The position numbers and the translations under genes were made by a program. The notes below the pieces were generated by a model. It had not been told where the DNA came from and did not search any database. It saw only the letters and a program-made list of their open reading frames with translations. From NCBI GenBank assembly GCA_015057305.1, contig SVES01000013.1, positions 1 to 64,000 on the forward strand: a stretch of 64,000 bases of DNA, written 5' to 3'. Below, one piece after another: positions 1 through 7,897 of this stretch. This DNA comes from Pseudobutyrivibrio ruminis. GTDB taxonomy: Bacteria > Bacillota > Clostridia > Lachnospirales > Lachnospiraceae. Each line of letters starts with the position of its first letter. Position 1 is the first letter of the stretch.

Positions 1-566
1 ACATTTGAAATGAAGTGAGCCTCCATCTTGAATGTGCCTGTAACCTTTGCCCAGTTCTCAAGTGCAAGATACATAGCGCGAGGGCCAAGGTCAGAACCAC
101 CGATACCAATCTGAACTACTGATGTGAACTTCTCACCCTTTTCATTGACGATTTCACCTGTGTGAACCTTGTTAGCAAAATCAGCGATACGCTCCTGCTG
201 CTTTACATAAAACTCTCTCTTATTAACGCCATCAGCCACAACATCATTACCTAGCTGACCACGTGTAAGCTGGTGAAGAACTAATCTCTTCTCACCTGTA
301 TTGATAACCTCTCCGTTGTAGAGGGCTGCGTACTTATCTACAAGCTGTGCCTCGTCAGCAAGCTTTGCAAGTGCATCAAGAACTGTGTCGTCCACCTGCT
401 TTGAAGCAAAATTGTATACCATTCCATTAGACATTGGAACTACATACTCAGCAACACGCTTAGCTCCATTTGCTCCTGCCATAGCAGACTTTAATTCAAC
501 TTGATTCTTAAGCCCCTGGAGAGTCTTGTAAGACTCGAGCTTATCAAAATTCTTCCATTCTGTCAT
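1..566 (-). CDS. pgi: Glucose-6-phosphate isomerase, N-terminal part (runs off the left edge)
   Basis: Minus-strand translation starts MTEWKNFDKLESYKTLQGL and includes VVQIGIGGSDLGPRAMYLAL, the PGI signature. ATG at 564-566 with an AGGAG-type RBS. Not in the ORF track because it is open at the edge. Confidence 0.93.
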   Translation of the reverse strand, partial: MTEWKNFDKLESYKTLQGLKNQVELKSAMAGANGAKRVAEYVVPMSNGMVYNFASKQVDDTVLDALAKLADEAQLVDKYAALYNGEVINTGEKRLVLHQLTRGQLGNDVVADGVNKREFYVKQQERIADFANKVHTGEIVNEKGEKFTSVVQIGIGGSDLGPRAMYLALENWAKVTGTFKMEAHFISN

Positions 567-674
567 TTTGATCACTCCTTATATAAATCTAATTTTCACC
601 CAAAATCAACTAAAGTTTATAATAAAAGCCCTTTCTTTTCAAGAAAGAGCACGACTTTTTCACAATTATTTACC

Positions 675-1631
675 TTATTTATCTAATTCCTTTGCAAAAT
701 ATTTGCCAATTGAAGCAATGAAGTGCAACACATCATCAGCAAGCTCCTCAGGAAAAGCCCTTAGAGCTGGAGCAGTTTCAAAGCTTAGGACGCCAGTGAA
801 GCCTATGGCCTTAAGTGTACGCAGGTATTCATCCCAATTTGTGGTACAAATTTTATCCCTAGTATTTGTAAATGTATAAGGAATCTGATGCAAATCGGTC
901 ATACAGTCATTATCGTGGATATGCAAGGTCTTCACTCTATGCCCTAAGATTTTCAGGTAAGATGCCATATCCATATCTGTAAGGTTGGCGTGTCCTGTAT
1001 CAAAGCATGCTCCCAAAACTTCAGATTTGTATTTAGCATTAAAATAATCAATCCGGGCTGATAGCTTCACTGGGTCGCAGCATGGGCCTTCCTTGAGCTT
1101 GCTTGTGCCTGGCATGTATAAATTCTCAAGGCATATTGTGATGTGATGTTCTGAAGCAATTGGGGCCAGCTCATGAAGCACCTGGGCATTTGCCCTCCAT
1201 TCAATCCCCTCCTGTTCCAGGGCGCAGGCCTTGTCAGGGACAGTTTTTGGCAGATTAAATAAATGTGCGACGATATTAGAACAATTCATAAAGGCACATA
1301 TTTCCAAGGATTTGGGCAAGACCTGATACCTTAAGTATTCGTTAGCCTCCCTGCTGATATTGGTAGCAAACATAGGGTACGGCATGTGCATCTGATTGAT
1401 TGTAATATTATTCTCTCCTGCTGCATTTTTGTGGGGCTCAAAGAATTCAAATAGCTCCTCCAATGATTTATCAAAAAATCTGTCAGGATAGTTGTCAGCA
1501 AATTCTTCATATCGTAAATACGAATCCAAGCTAAAGTCGCAACAATCAAAGCCTGCTTTTGCAATACGTTTAAAGCCTTCTTCTGGGGTGTCATCTTTTA
1601 CTATATTTGCTGTTTGAATACCTATATTCAT
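675..1631 (-). CDS. Sugar phosphate isomerase/epimerase (AP endonuclease 2-like TIM barrel)
   Basis: 318 aa; CLENLYMPG, GACFDTGHANL and LHIHDND motifs typical of xylose isomerase-like TIM barrels. Confidence 0.85.
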   Translation of the reverse strand: MNIGIQTANIVKDDTPEEGFKRIAKAGFDCCDFSLDSYLRYEEFADNYPDRFFDKSLEELFEFFEPHKNAAGENNITINQMHMPYPMFATNISREANEYLRYQVLPKSLEICAFMNCSNIVAHLFNLPKTVPDKACALEQEGIEWRANAQVLHELAPIASEHHITICLENLYMPGTSKLKEGPCCDPVKLSARIDYFNAKYKSEVLGACFDTGHANLTDMDMASYLKILGHRVKTLHIHDNDCMTDLHQIPYTFTNTRDKICTTNWDEYLRTLKAIGFTGVLSFETAPALRAFPEELADDVLHFIASIGKYFAKELDK

Positions 1632-1724
1632 ATGCCTCGCTCCTTTATGAATAGGAGTCTAGCGAGGGCATGTAAAATTGAAGAGAAATTTGGCTATTGC
1701 CTAATAAACTTTTTCAGTTCAATA

Positions 1725-2081
1725 TTATAATTCTGCAAATCTAGTTGCACCATAATCCTCAAACTTTACCCAATAGTTATCTAGATGGTTATTGCCGTTA
1801 TTTTTCCTGATGTATAAATCAAAATCCATTTTATCCATACCAAGCGCTCTTAGATGCTCACGATAAAACATGCAGCCTTCCCTTATAGTGCGACGCTGAA
1901 AAAATCTAACAAAGCTACCGTAAGAAACACCTAGCATTGCAAGCTCATACGGATATAGCTGATGACCACTTAAATCATCTGCTTTTATAAGCTCTCTATC
2001 CTTTATTTCAAAATCTAAAAGAGGGGTATCTAGAAAGTAAAGTACACCCTTTAGGTTGTTGATTAATCTAACTTCTGCCAT
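1725..2081 (-). CDS. Hypothetical protein, partner of the HTH-HipA-like kinase; overlaps its 3' end
   Basis: 118 aa ORF overlapping the kinase stop by 19 nt, suggesting translational coupling. MAEVRLINNLKGVLYFLDTPLLDFEI. Confidence 0.65.
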   Translation of the reverse strand: MAEVRLINNLKGVLYFLDTPLLDFEIKDRELIKADDLSGHQLYPYELAMLGVSYGSFVRFFQRRTIREGCMFYREHLRALGMDKMDFDLYIRKNNGNNHLDNYWVKFEDYGATRFAEL

Positions 2082-3310
2082 AACGAGCGCATCCTCCTTT
2101 CATATTCCAGCGCAAATGGTGCGTTTAAAATATCTAGATAACGAATATCCTTTACACCTGAATAAACCTCTTTTAATCGAAACTCTTTGTTTAGCATTAA
2201 TAGCAATTCAAATGGATCCTCGCCGTATGGGGATACATAAACATTGTTCATCGCCTCTTCGTAATTACGATAATTATCCCGATAATAGTCGTGTTCAAAT
2301 AACCCCATTCCATTATCAAAAATTAAGGGTATTTCGTATTTTCCTGTAGAAGAATTGTAAAACAAACCAAAATTTCTAGTATGCCTGTCCACATTGCCAA
2401 CCAGGCAATCCAATACTGCTAGATTTAACATGTATCGTTCTGTGTCCTGATAAGACAGATTTCCTATTTCTGATAGTTTTGTAGCGCACCATTTTAGCTT
2501 TTCTATAGCATTCATCTTAAAGAAGAAATCTTCTTTTGTTGATAGATGCCTTTCTTCAAGCATGGAGTCAAAAGATAAAAATGTATATCCATCCAATTCG
2601 AAATTATCGGAAAAAACGGCATCAAATTTTCTACCTCCGTAGGCAAATATGCAGTGCTTTTGCATAACACATGGGATGTTAAGCTGCTTGGCAATATCCG
2701 AGGCTATTATTTCAACGGCCCAATCTCTCATCAAAAGCCCCGACATTATAGCCTGAGATTTAACAAAATGAACCCTTCTGCCAGACAATGCCTTCATCTG
2801 AAATCCATCAGTATCAGTTCTAGTCAACAAAATATCTTGCTTCGTAAATACGAATTCAGGTAGAGACTCTGGTTTATTAATGTGCAGTTCTTTTATCTTA
2901 TTAGGATTAAATGTCTTTTCACCATCTGTAAGTAAGAATACCCCTGGCTCATCAACACCCACATGCTGTAAATATTTTTCTTCCAATACTCTCAAAAATT
3001 CCTGCCATGTAGGATTAGTATTAAAACCGAAAGGAAGCTTAGAAAGCTGAGCTGCATAGTTTGCCAACACAAGCGCCCGATGGCGAACATCCACAGTAAT
3101 GGTAGAAACTGGCTGATCATCCACAACCCAATTGATTGTAACGGGCTTTTCCTGCGACTCTTTTATTCTTTTATGCAAGGCCTGGCGCGAAATGCCGAAT
3201 TCATCAGCAAGGGCTGACAAGCTTTCCCCTGATTTATGACGGGAAATGATTTTATTCAATTGTTCATCAGTGATTTTTGGCTTACGCCCTGCATTACGCT
3301 CATTTGACAT
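2063..3310 (-). CDS. HipA/CtkA-like protein kinase with N-terminal resolvase-type helix-turn-helix
   Basis: N-term GRKPKITDEQLNKIISRHKSGESLSALADEFGISRQALHKRI (HTH). C-term LDCLVGNVDRHTRNFGLFYN and IPLIFDNGMGLF match HipA-type catalytic and metal-binding motifs. Confidence 0.78.
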   Translation of the reverse strand: MSNERNAGRKPKITDEQLNKIISRHKSGESLSALADEFGISRQALHKRIKESQEKPVTINWVVDDQPVSTITVDVRHRALVLANYAAQLSKLPFGFNTNPTWQEFLRVLEEKYLQHVGVDEPGVFLLTDGEKTFNPNKIKELHINKPESLPEFVFTKQDILLTRTDTDGFQMKALSGRRVHFVKSQAIMSGLLMRDWAVEIIASDIAKQLNIPCVMQKHCIFAYGGRKFDAVFSDNFELDGYTFLSFDSMLEERHLSTKEDFFFKMNAIEKLKWCATKLSEIGNLSYQDTERYMLNLAVLDCLVGNVDRHTRNFGLFYNSSTGKYEIPLIFDNGMGLFEHDYYRDNYRNYEEAMNNVYVSPYGEDPFELLLMLNKEFRLKEVYSGVKDIRYLDILNAPFALEYERRMRSLWQKLD

Positions 3311-3392
3311 AGAAATATCTCCTTAGACATATTATGGAGGCTGGCGCACGCTTTGTCAACTAATTAATTACTTTACGCGCATAACATAAAAC

Positions 3393-3433
3393 GAGCTGCC
3401 TCCAAACCTCATTCAGAAGTCAAAAAGCAGCTC
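3393..3433 (-). repeat. Inverted repeat GAGCTGC...GCAGCTC (7-bp stem), intergenic
   Basis: gagctgc 3393-3399 pairs with gcagctc 3427-3433. Confidence 0.4.
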
Positions 3434-3545
3434 TTAAGCGAATACTGATAATGTCATTATTTAGTTCCTTTCTTGAATTGTCCTTCTGCTGTGCCTTCGC
3501 GTCAGCCAACCTGACCTTTGTCAAATCAACCAACGGAGATTTGGT

Positions 3546-3600
3546 CTTCCTGCCGAAAGAATCAATTCTTTTGTTTTATATTCTTTATATCGGCAGGAAG
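3546..3600. repeat. Long imperfect hairpin CTTCCTGCCGA...TCGGCAGGAAG with inner AAGAAT/ATTCTT pairing
   Basis: 11-nt perfect arms at 3546-3556 and 3590-3600, with a further inner stem after a 3-nt bulge; lies in the ~310 bp gap 3311-3629. Confidence 0.7.
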
Positions 3601-3629
3601 GGTGAGGTGGTTTAGGACATCTCCGCTAT

Positions 3630-4067
3630 TTACGCACATATTTTATTTTCCTTATAGCATTCATATATATAATCTCTAGGCTGATAATATAAGTCACTAT
3701 TGTAATTTGAAATAGCATCAGCTAACCATGAATTAAAAATATCCATTATTAACTTAATCAAATCTTCGCCTTCTGTATAAGCATCTTCAATCAATCTGGC
3801 AAATACTTCTCCTATGTCCCAATAACTTGGAACAGTGTATTTACAAGCAGAAACATTGTCGTAATCGCCCTCCTCAATATGAGATGCCTCGATAAATTCA
3901 TCTGCTACTTTTTCAATAATATCTGAATGGAACACATCGGCATATGAATATATTCTTTTGACCTGTTCATAAGTAATAGCATTTACCACAGCCCCACGTT
4001 TCATCTTCATTTTTCGCCCAATATATTCGATTAAACTGCATGTATAGAACAAATCATTTTTATTCAT
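3630..4067 (-). CDS. DUF3791-like protein, partner of the DUF3990 protein
   Basis: 145 aa; overlaps the upstream DUF3990-like gene by 8 nt; N-term FYTCSLIEYIGRKMKMKRGAVVNAI resembles DUF3791. Confidence 0.55.
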   Translation of the reverse strand: MNKNDLFYTCSLIEYIGRKMKMKRGAVVNAITYEQVKRIYSYADVFHSDIIEKVADEFIEASHIEEGDYDNVSACKYTVPSYWDIGEVFARLIEDAYTEGEDLIKLIMDIFNSWLADAISNYNSDLYYQPRDYIYECYKENKICA

Positions 4068-4527
4068 TTTTTACCTCAATACCTTCCACAAATTCCAATG
4101 TAGCCAGTGCGCTAACCGTATGAAAACTAATTTGATGTGTTGGATGCTTGAATTTTGCCAGTGCCCAGAATGCTTCTCGAGATATCGAACCATCAATATA
4201 ATTCTGGACATAATTAAATATAGTATCATCCACCATTGGACCTTCTACTATATCAAAAGCATGTGATTTTCCACTTCGACAAGCAACGATAAAATCAAGC
4301 CATTCTTCTGTCATTTCTGGGAACACTTTTATGTTCAATGATTCTATAGGATTATATTTGTACACATTTAATATACCTGTCTCATTATGTCTAGTGGCCC
4401 AGCGAATCGCCTGCTCTTTCATTTCTGTACAATAAAATCCATAATAAAAATCTTTATTATATCTATGAGTCCTAATTTCTGGAAACTCTACAACTACATC
4501 GCTCCCATGATATATGAGTTTTTCCAC
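4060..4527 (-). CDS. DUF3990-like protein (putative ADP-ribosyltransferase-fold toxin)
   Basis: LIYHGSDVVVEFPEIRTHRYNKDFYYGFYCTEMKEQAIRWA is DUF3990-like. GTG start chosen because AAAGGAG lies just upstream; the track start at 4545 is a TTG inside the RBS region. Confidence 0.68.
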   Translation of the reverse strand: MEKLIYHGSDVVVEFPEIRTHRYNKDFYYGFYCTEMKEQAIRWATRHNETGILNVYKYNPIESLNIKVFPEMTEEWLDFIVACRSGKSHAFDIVEGPMVDDTIFNYVQNYIDGSISREAFWALAKFKHPTHQISFHTVSALATLEFVEGIEVKNE

Positions 4528-4558
4528 AAATATCGCTCCTTTCAACTAATAATTTATA

Positions 4559-4702
4559 TTACCCTCTCTCATTCAACTCCACATCAAGCCCCAATAGATT
4601 TGCTATTCTCAGAGCCTTGTCTAATTCAATAGTCTTTTTTCCATTTTCCAAATCAGACAAAAGCTTGCACTTATTCCCGTAAATTCTGAAATATACTTCT
4701 GC
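4559..4702 (-). pseudogene. Truncated, frameshifted copy of the HipB-like HTH gene at 7568-7780
   Basis: 4559-4702 is nearly identical to 7568-7712: one visible substitution (ccccaat vs ccctaat) and one deleted A (acaaaagctt vs acaaaaagctt). The N-terminal coding part is absent. Confidence 0.8.
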
Positions 4703-4718
4703 CATTATGCCGCTCCCA

Positions 4719-6137
4719 CTATGTAAATAAATCTTTAAGCGTAATAACCGATTGTATATTTCCAGAGTAGGAATTCTGAACCATACCATATGTGGTTATT
4801 AATGTAGGATATATTGCGTACTTTGTTTTTGTAATATTTACAAAGTCAGCAATTTTTTTCCTAATACTCTCATCCACGCTTTCTGTTACTGTGAAATCAG
4901 AATTAGAAAACTTAATCTCGCATAAATTTATCACTTGATCTCTTCTAACAATCAATAAGTCAATCTGAGAACCATTTATCCCTTTATCTACATCACGCGT
5001 ACAATACCACGAGTTCACATCTGTTTGAACACCAGATATACCGAGCTTACTTTTAATTTCACTAATGTGTTCCAAGCACACTCTCTCAAACGCAAGCCCC
5101 TGCCATGTATTTATCTGTGGCATATTTATCTGGTTAGACCAGAATCTTTCATCAGAAGGTTTGTTCTTAAGGAACTGGTAATAGAAAAGAGTATAATTAT
5201 CAATCAATTGATAAACAGCATTCTTTTTCTTCATCCCAAAAGAATCATATTTTCTAATAAAACCACAGCTCTCAAGTTCTTCAAGTTTTTTGGTCAAATC
5301 TCCTGAATTCGCAATTCCAGAATTTGCAATTATCTCTTCACGAGTCATCCCGACTTTTTTTGTAGCCAATGTCTCGATAATTTTTATATATGTTTCTGGC
5401 TTCTTAAATATTGATGAATACAAGTATTTAAACTCATCTGCTAAAGGTGCGTTTTTCGCAAAAAGTATTTCATCGATATTTTGTGGTAGGCTTAGGCCTT
5501 TCTTTAAAAATCCCCAATAAAAAGGTACGCCACCAAAAATCATATAATACTGAAGTATCTGACTTTCTGTCAGTACTAAATTTTTAGATTGTACATATTC
5601 TTGACACTCCGATAATGTAAAACTTTGAAGATGTATTTGTTCGGTCAATCGGTTATACAAACCACCTTTATTATGAACTATTTTTGATAGCATCCATGAT
5701 GTAGCAGAAGCGCATACTATTAAAACCACATCTCTTCTACCTGAAGCCCATCCATTCCAAAAATTCTCTAGAGCTACCATCAAATCACTATTTTGGGTAT
5801 CCATCCATGATAACTCGTCAATAAATATAATTTTCTTTTTTTCTGTTGAGTTTCGAATTACATCTTTAAGGTCTTCAAACGCTTCTAACCAATTCTTCCT
5901 TTTCTTTTCAGGCTTGCCGCCAGCATCTTTTATAGATGACTCAAAAGCAAATAGTTGGTCTTTCAGTCCCCCTTCTGATAATCCCGCATGCTGAAAAGTA
6001 AATCTATAATTAAAAGCCTCTCTGATAAGGAAAGTCTTACCGATTCTTCTGCGGCCATAAATAGCTACAAAATGAGAATAATCGTCTTGCAGTGTTGAAT
6101 TTAATATTTCAAGTTCTTTTTTTCTTCCTATTATCAT
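4719..6137 (-). CDS. ATP-binding protein, ATPase_2/DUF234-type P-loop ATPase with C-terminal nuclease-like domain
   Basis: MIIGRKKELEILN, YGRRRIGKTFLIREAF (Walker A), IIFIDELSW (Walker B), C-term INGSQIDLLIVRRDQVINLCEIKFS (PD-(D/E)XK-like D...ExK). Start moved to the ATG after GAGG. Confidence 0.82.
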   Translation of the reverse strand: MIIGRKKELEILNSTLQDDYSHFVAIYGRRRIGKTFLIREAFNYRFTFQHAGLSEGGLKDQLFAFESSIKDAGGKPEKKRKNWLEAFEDLKDVIRNSTEKKKIIFIDELSWMDTQNSDLMVALENFWNGWASGRRDVVLIVCASATSWMLSKIVHNKGGLYNRLTEQIHLQSFTLSECQEYVQSKNLVLTESQILQYYMIFGGVPFYWGFLKKGLSLPQNIDEILFAKNAPLADEFKYLYSSIFKKPETYIKIIETLATKKVGMTREEIIANSGIANSGDLTKKLEELESCGFIRKYDSFGMKKKNAVYQLIDNYTLFYYQFLKNKPSDERFWSNQINMPQINTWQGLAFERVCLEHISEIKSKLGISGVQTDVNSWYCTRDVDKGINGSQIDLLIVRRDQVINLCEIKFSNSDFTVTESVDESIRKKIADFVNITKTKYAIYPTLITTYGMVQNSYSGNIQSVITLKDLFT

Positions 6138-6292
6138 ATCAGTCCTCAACTCTTCTTAATCTCGATTATTTTGTATCTTTAAGTAGATTCTAATACGTTT
6201 TTGGGTTAATTTCAATATATTTTTCAATCCAACTCTACTTAATCATGATTAAAATAGGAGATTGAGTAGATTCAAAGCAACTTTATGGTTCG

Positions 6293-7564
6293 TTAAATCA
6301 TCCCATATCCACCGCTCTTCAATATCTCATCCTTTAATGATATAGCATTTTCAAATCCTTTTTCCGCCAATTTTTCAGCCGCATCCGCCATTGCCTTTTC
6401 GAGTTTATTTGCCACATCATCAAAATTATTTAGTACCAAATTACTAGATAATCCTATTTCCGATGCCGCCATTTCAAACTTACTTCTATTAATTTTTGAA
6501 ATATTCAATTCATCGCCAATATAAAACGACATATCAGATGTAGTACGATATACTCTCGTTGCCACTAAATCATAAGCTGGTGCTAGTCGTTTTGATTTTA
6601 AATCCTCGCTATATAATAGAGAGAAATTCTTTACATGACAGTCTGTATTTCCTATCAAATAATTAAAAATAATAATTCTTAACAACGCCATTTGATCTTC
6701 AATTGGATTGCTCGAATTATTTCTTAAAAGTTCAAACATTCTCGCCATATATCCTGATGGAGTTTTCTCATATTTGTCGGCCGCAAATATACCCAGTGCC
6801 TGAGCAAAATCCTCTTGATGTAGTCTGTATGGACATTTCAAACCATCCAATTCTTTGTTGTTAGACAATGGCCTATCATATCTCGCTGTTGCGTATAATA
6901 TATCTTCGTCTGCCTGCGAACCATGCGAAACAATAAAGCTTTCCGGTACCGTAATGCCAATACGCTTTGCTGTTTGAATACATAACTGTTCGTTCAGAAC
7001 TATTTGTTTATGTCTAACATGACTTTGTTTTACTATATGGGTACTTGGTGCATCACCTTTTGGCAGATACCATGTTTTATCAGCAGCATCATAATAAAGG
7101 CCAACTTTTCCAGATGCCCCTGTCAAAGAAAGATGTGTTTCTAATAGTATCTCAGTTGATTTTGTTGCCCCCTCTGCTGCAAGTGCTTTAACCCTTTGGG
7201 CTGATAGCAATTCATAGGCCGACACCTCGTCATCCTGCCCTTCAACTATTTTTATAGCACCAAGACATTCCTTGCCCAACTCAGCTAGGATTGATATATA
7301 ATCGTTTTCATCTGCTTTCATCCAATTAGCTACAGCTTTTCGCGAAAAGCCTTCTGGCAGTAGACTCTCAAAAAAATTCTTTGTCTTTGCAGGCGAAAAA
7401 GCCTCCTGTTGCAATGGCAGCGAAATCGATATTGCTGCTGCATCTTTATTATCTAAGTATTCTCTTTCATAACTGAATCGGGCGTCTAAGTAGCTTTCAC
7501 CAGCGATTTTTCCAACCAGCGTCTGTATTCCGTTTAATTCTATATATACACTTAATTCTCGCAT
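6293..7564 (-). CDS. hipA: Type II toxin-antitoxin system HipA family toxin
   Basis: LTGASGKVGLYYD, YLPKGDAPSTHIVKQ, FNYLIGNTDCHVKNFSLLY and LAPAYDLVATRVY are HipA motifs. Confidence 0.9.
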   Translation of the reverse strand: MRELSVYIELNGIQTLVGKIAGESYLDARFSYEREYLDNKDAAAISISLPLQQEAFSPAKTKNFFESLLPEGFSRKAVANWMKADENDYISILAELGKECLGAIKIVEGQDDEVSAYELLSAQRVKALAAEGATKSTEILLETHLSLTGASGKVGLYYDAADKTWYLPKGDAPSTHIVKQSHVRHKQIVLNEQLCIQTAKRIGITVPESFIVSHGSQADEDILYATARYDRPLSNNKELDGLKCPYRLHQEDFAQALGIFAADKYEKTPSGYMARMFELLRNNSSNPIEDQMALLRIIIFNYLIGNTDCHVKNFSLLYSEDLKSKRLAPAYDLVATRVYRTTSDMSFYIGDELNISKINRSKFEMAASEIGLSSNLVLNNFDDVANKLEKAMADAAEKLAEKGFENAISLKDEILKSGGYGMI

Positions 7565-7567
7565 GGA

Positions 7568-7780
7568 TTACCCTCTCTCATTCAACTCCACATCAAGCCC
7601 TAATAGATTTGCTATTCTCAGAGCCTTGTCTAATTCAATAGTCTTTTTTCCATTTTCCAAATCAGACAAAAAGCTTGCACTTATTCCCGTAAATTCTGAA
7701 ATATACTTCTGCGTATACCCTAGTTTTTTTCTTTTATTTCTTATAGCTGTTCCAAATGAATTTGAATCTGTTACTTTCAT
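7568..7780 (-). CDS. hipB: HipB-like XRE-family antitoxin/repressor
   Basis: IRNKRKKLGYTQKYISEFTGISASFLSDLENGKKTIELDKALRIANLLGL is an XRE HTH directly upstream of hipA. ATG at 7780 preceded by AGAGGTG. Confidence 0.88.
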   Translation of the reverse strand: MKVTDSNSFGTAIRNKRKKLGYTQKYISEFTGISASFLSDLENGKKTIELDKALRIANLLGLDVELNERG

Positions 7781-7790
7781 AAACACCTCT

Positions 7791-7882
7791 TAGCCGTACG
7801 GCTATATTTGCCTTTGCATTGTACAAAATTAGCCGTACGGCTATATAATCTTATTTTGATTATACATTTCGCCGTACGGCTA
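7791..7882. promoter_or_regulatory. Three palindromic operators TAGCCGTACGGCTA upstream of hipBA
   Basis: Copies at 7791-7804, 7830-7843 and 7869-7882 (third has one mismatch, TCGCCGTACGGCTA). Start-to-start spacing is exactly 39 bp twice. Confidence 0.88.
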
Positions 7883-7888
7883 TGTCAA
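7859..7888 (-). promoter_or_regulatory. Putative sigma-A promoter of hipBA with an operator inside the spacer
   Basis: Minus strand TTGACA (7888-7883), 18 nt spacer, TATAAT (7864-7859). The third operator lies in the spacer. Confidence 0.7.
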
Positions 7889-7897
7889 TTCAGAATC

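Noticed and set aside
4559-4789. 76-aa track ORF MVWFRIPTLEIYNRLL... as a real gene
   Set aside because: Its N-terminus is out-of-frame ATPase-gene sequence, and its C-terminus is the frameshifted HTH copy; called a pseudogene instead.
7791-7882. Short regularly spaced repeats that might suggest a CRISPR array
   Set aside because: Repeats are 14-bp perfect palindromes, only three copies, located in a hipBA promoter; operators fit better.
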